Assembly (NCBI GenBank): GCA_018054915.1
Contig: JAGPIR010000117.1
Coordinates: 1-5,041, forward strand
Direction: 5' to 3'
From: Allobrachymonas sp.
Lineage (GTDB): Bacteria > Pseudomonadota > Gammaproteobacteria > Burkholderiales > Burkholderiaceae_C
Length of the DNA stretch: 5,041 nucleotides
Below are positions 3,922 to 5,041 of this stretch, in pieces (within the stretch, counting starts at the first letter, position 1; each line of letters begins with the position of its first letter). The notes under the pieces are model-generated. The model saw only the letters and a program-made list of their open reading frames with translations. It made no database searches and had not been told where the DNA came from. A program made the translations under genes and the position numbers.

Positions 3922-5041
3922 ATGGCAGCTAAAGACGTAGTTTTTGGTTACGAGGCACGCGCCCGCATGGTCGAAGGCGTGAATATTCTGGCCAATGCGG
4001 TCAAAACCACCCTGGGTCCCAAAGGCCGCAACGTGGTGCTGGAGCGTTCTTTTGGCGCCCCCACTGTGACCAAGGACGGCGTGTCCGTGGCCAAGGAGAT
4101 TGAGCTGAAGGACAGGCTCATGAACATGGGTGCGCAGATGGTCAAGGAAGTCGCCTCCAAAACCTCTGACAACGCTGGCGACGGCACCACTACCGCCACC
4201 GTGCTGGCCCAGGCCATCGTGCGCGAAGGCATGAAGTACGTGACTTCCGGCATGAATCCCATGGATCTGAAGCGCGGTATCGACAAGGCCGTGCATGCCT
4301 TGGTCGAGCAACTGCAAAAGGCCAGCAAGCCCACCACCACTTCCAAGGAAATCGCCCAGGTGGGCTCCATTTCCGCCAACTCCGATGAATCCATCGGCAA
4401 GATCATTGCCGACGCCATGGATAAGGTCGGCAAGGAAGGCGTGATTACCGTTGAAGACGGCAAGAGCCTGGACAACGAACTCGACGTAGTCGAGGGCATG
4501 CAGTTCGACCGTGGTTACCTGTCGCCCTACTTCATCAATAACCCCGAAAAGCAGATCGCTCTGCTTGAAAACCCCTTCATCCTGCTGTACGACAAGAAGA
4601 TCAGCAATATCCGCGAACTGCTGCCCGTGCTGGAGCAGGTGGCCAAGGCCAGCCGCCCGTTGCTGGTGATTGCCGAAGACGTGGACGGCGAAGCGCTGGC
4701 CACTTTGGTGGTCAACACCATCCGCGGCATCCTGAAGGTGGTGGCCGTGAAGGCTCCGGGCTTTGGCGACCGCCGCAAGGCCATGCTCGAAGACATCGCC
4801 GTGCTGACCGGCGGCAAGGTGATTGCCGAAGAAATCGGCCTGACGCTTGAAAAGGCAACCCTGGCCGACCTGGGCCAGGCCAACCGCGTGGAAGTCAGCA
4901 AGGAAAACACCACTCTGATCGATGGCGCTGGCAAGGCCGACGACATCCAGGCACGTGTCAAGCAGATCCGTGTGCAGATCGAGGAAGCCACCTCCGACTA
5001 TGACCGCGAGAAGCTGCAAGAGCGCGTGGCCAAGCTGGCTG
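3922..5041 (+). CDS. groEL: Chaperonin GroEL (Hsp60), N-terminal two thirds (runs off right edge)
   Basis: This is the 60-kDa chaperonin that forms double heptameric rings and folds cytoplasmic proteins with ATP and GroES. The first 373 of about 547 residues are present. The sequence is collinear without gaps to E. coli GroEL from MAAKDV to DYDREKLQERVAKLA. ATP-site elements TLGPKGRNVVL (30-40), Asp52 in TKDGVSV and DGTTTATVL (87-95) are intact; the catalytic Asp398 lies beyond the window. The apical domain (from about 191) keeps the substrate and GroES-binding surface: GYLSPYF (198-204), LLPVLEQV around 234-240 and ATLVVNTIRG around 258-267. The ATG at 3922 has GGAGA (3909-3913) 8 bases upstream. 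It is second gene of the groESL operon, 180 bp after groES. The reading frame is clean, with no sign of transfer or damage. Confidence 0.98.
   Translation, partial: MAAKDVVFGYEARARMVEGVNILANAVKTTLGPKGRNVVLERSFGAPTVTKDGVSVAKEIELKDRLMNMGAQMVKEVASKTSDNAGDGTTTATVLAQAIVREGMKYVTSGMNPMDLKRGIDKAVHALVEQLQKASKPTTTSKEIAQVGSISANSDESIGKIIADAMDKVGKEGVITVEDGKSLDNELDVVEGMQFDRGYLSPYFINNPEKQIALLENPFILLYDKKISNIRELLPVLEQVAKASRPLLVIAEDVDGEALATLVVNTIRGILKVVAVKAPGFGDRRKAMLEDIAVLTGGKVIAEEIGLTLEKATLADLGQANRVEVSKENTTLIDGAGKADDIQARVKQIRVQIEEATSDYDREKLQERVAKLA

Noticed and set aside
3756..3932. 58-codon open frame spanning the groES-groEL spacer and overlapping the groEL start
   Set aside because: No Shine-Dalgarno precedes its ATG, its composition is rich in Trp, Cys and Phe without any recognisable domain, and the same bases are better explained by RNA inverted repeats.
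3838..5019. Long 393-codon minus-strand open frame opposite groEL
   Set aside because: It is the antisense of the highly conserved groEL gene; His/Gly/Leu-rich composition with no domain is typical of an antisense shadow in GC-rich coding DNA.

Overview
This window most likely comes from a betaproteobacterium of the order Burkholderiales (Alcaligenaceae-like). That is inferred from the GroES/GroEL and DnaE protein sequences, the moderately high G+C, and a CIRCE operator combined with a heat-shock-type promoter upstream of groES. Genus was not determined and no database was searched.

Layout. Two genes lie on the minus strand at the left. The first is the N-terminal third or less of dnaE (DNA polymerase III alpha subunit), running off the left edge of the window. 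The second is a complete gene for a membrane haem/flavin ferric-reductase-like oxidoreductase (889-2235). A divergent intergenic region (2236-2408) separates them from three plus-strand genes: a small lipoprotein of the NlpC/P60 (C40) cell-wall peptidase family (2409-3005), groES (3454-3741) and the first 373 codons of groEL (3922 to the right edge). The two large gaps, 3006-3453 and 3742-3921, have no convincing genes but hold most of the regulatory signal.

Regulation. The groESL operon is preceded by a CTTGAAA heat-shock-type -35 box and a near-perfect CIRCE inverted repeat (3282-3308). This implies double control by sigma-32 and the HrcA repressor. Two less ordinary features follow. The groES leader can fold into a closed three-way-junction-like structure that contains a terminator-like hairpin with a six-T tract. 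The 180-bp groES-groEL spacer is long for this operon and contains four mutually complementary segments centred on TGCA. These can form either two local hairpins (the second followed by a T-rich tract, like an intrinsic terminator) or two crossing long-range helices of 8 and 10 bp. This is a plausible RNA switch or attenuator that would set groEL output relative to groES, and it is the most interesting thing in the window. It is a prediction from base complementarity only.

The protein-coding genes look intact and ordinary. They do not form one pathway: replication (dnaE), membrane electron transfer (reductase), peptidoglycan remodelling (C40 lipoprotein) and protein folding (groESL). I saw no mobile elements, tRNA or rRNA genes, or CRISPR arrays.
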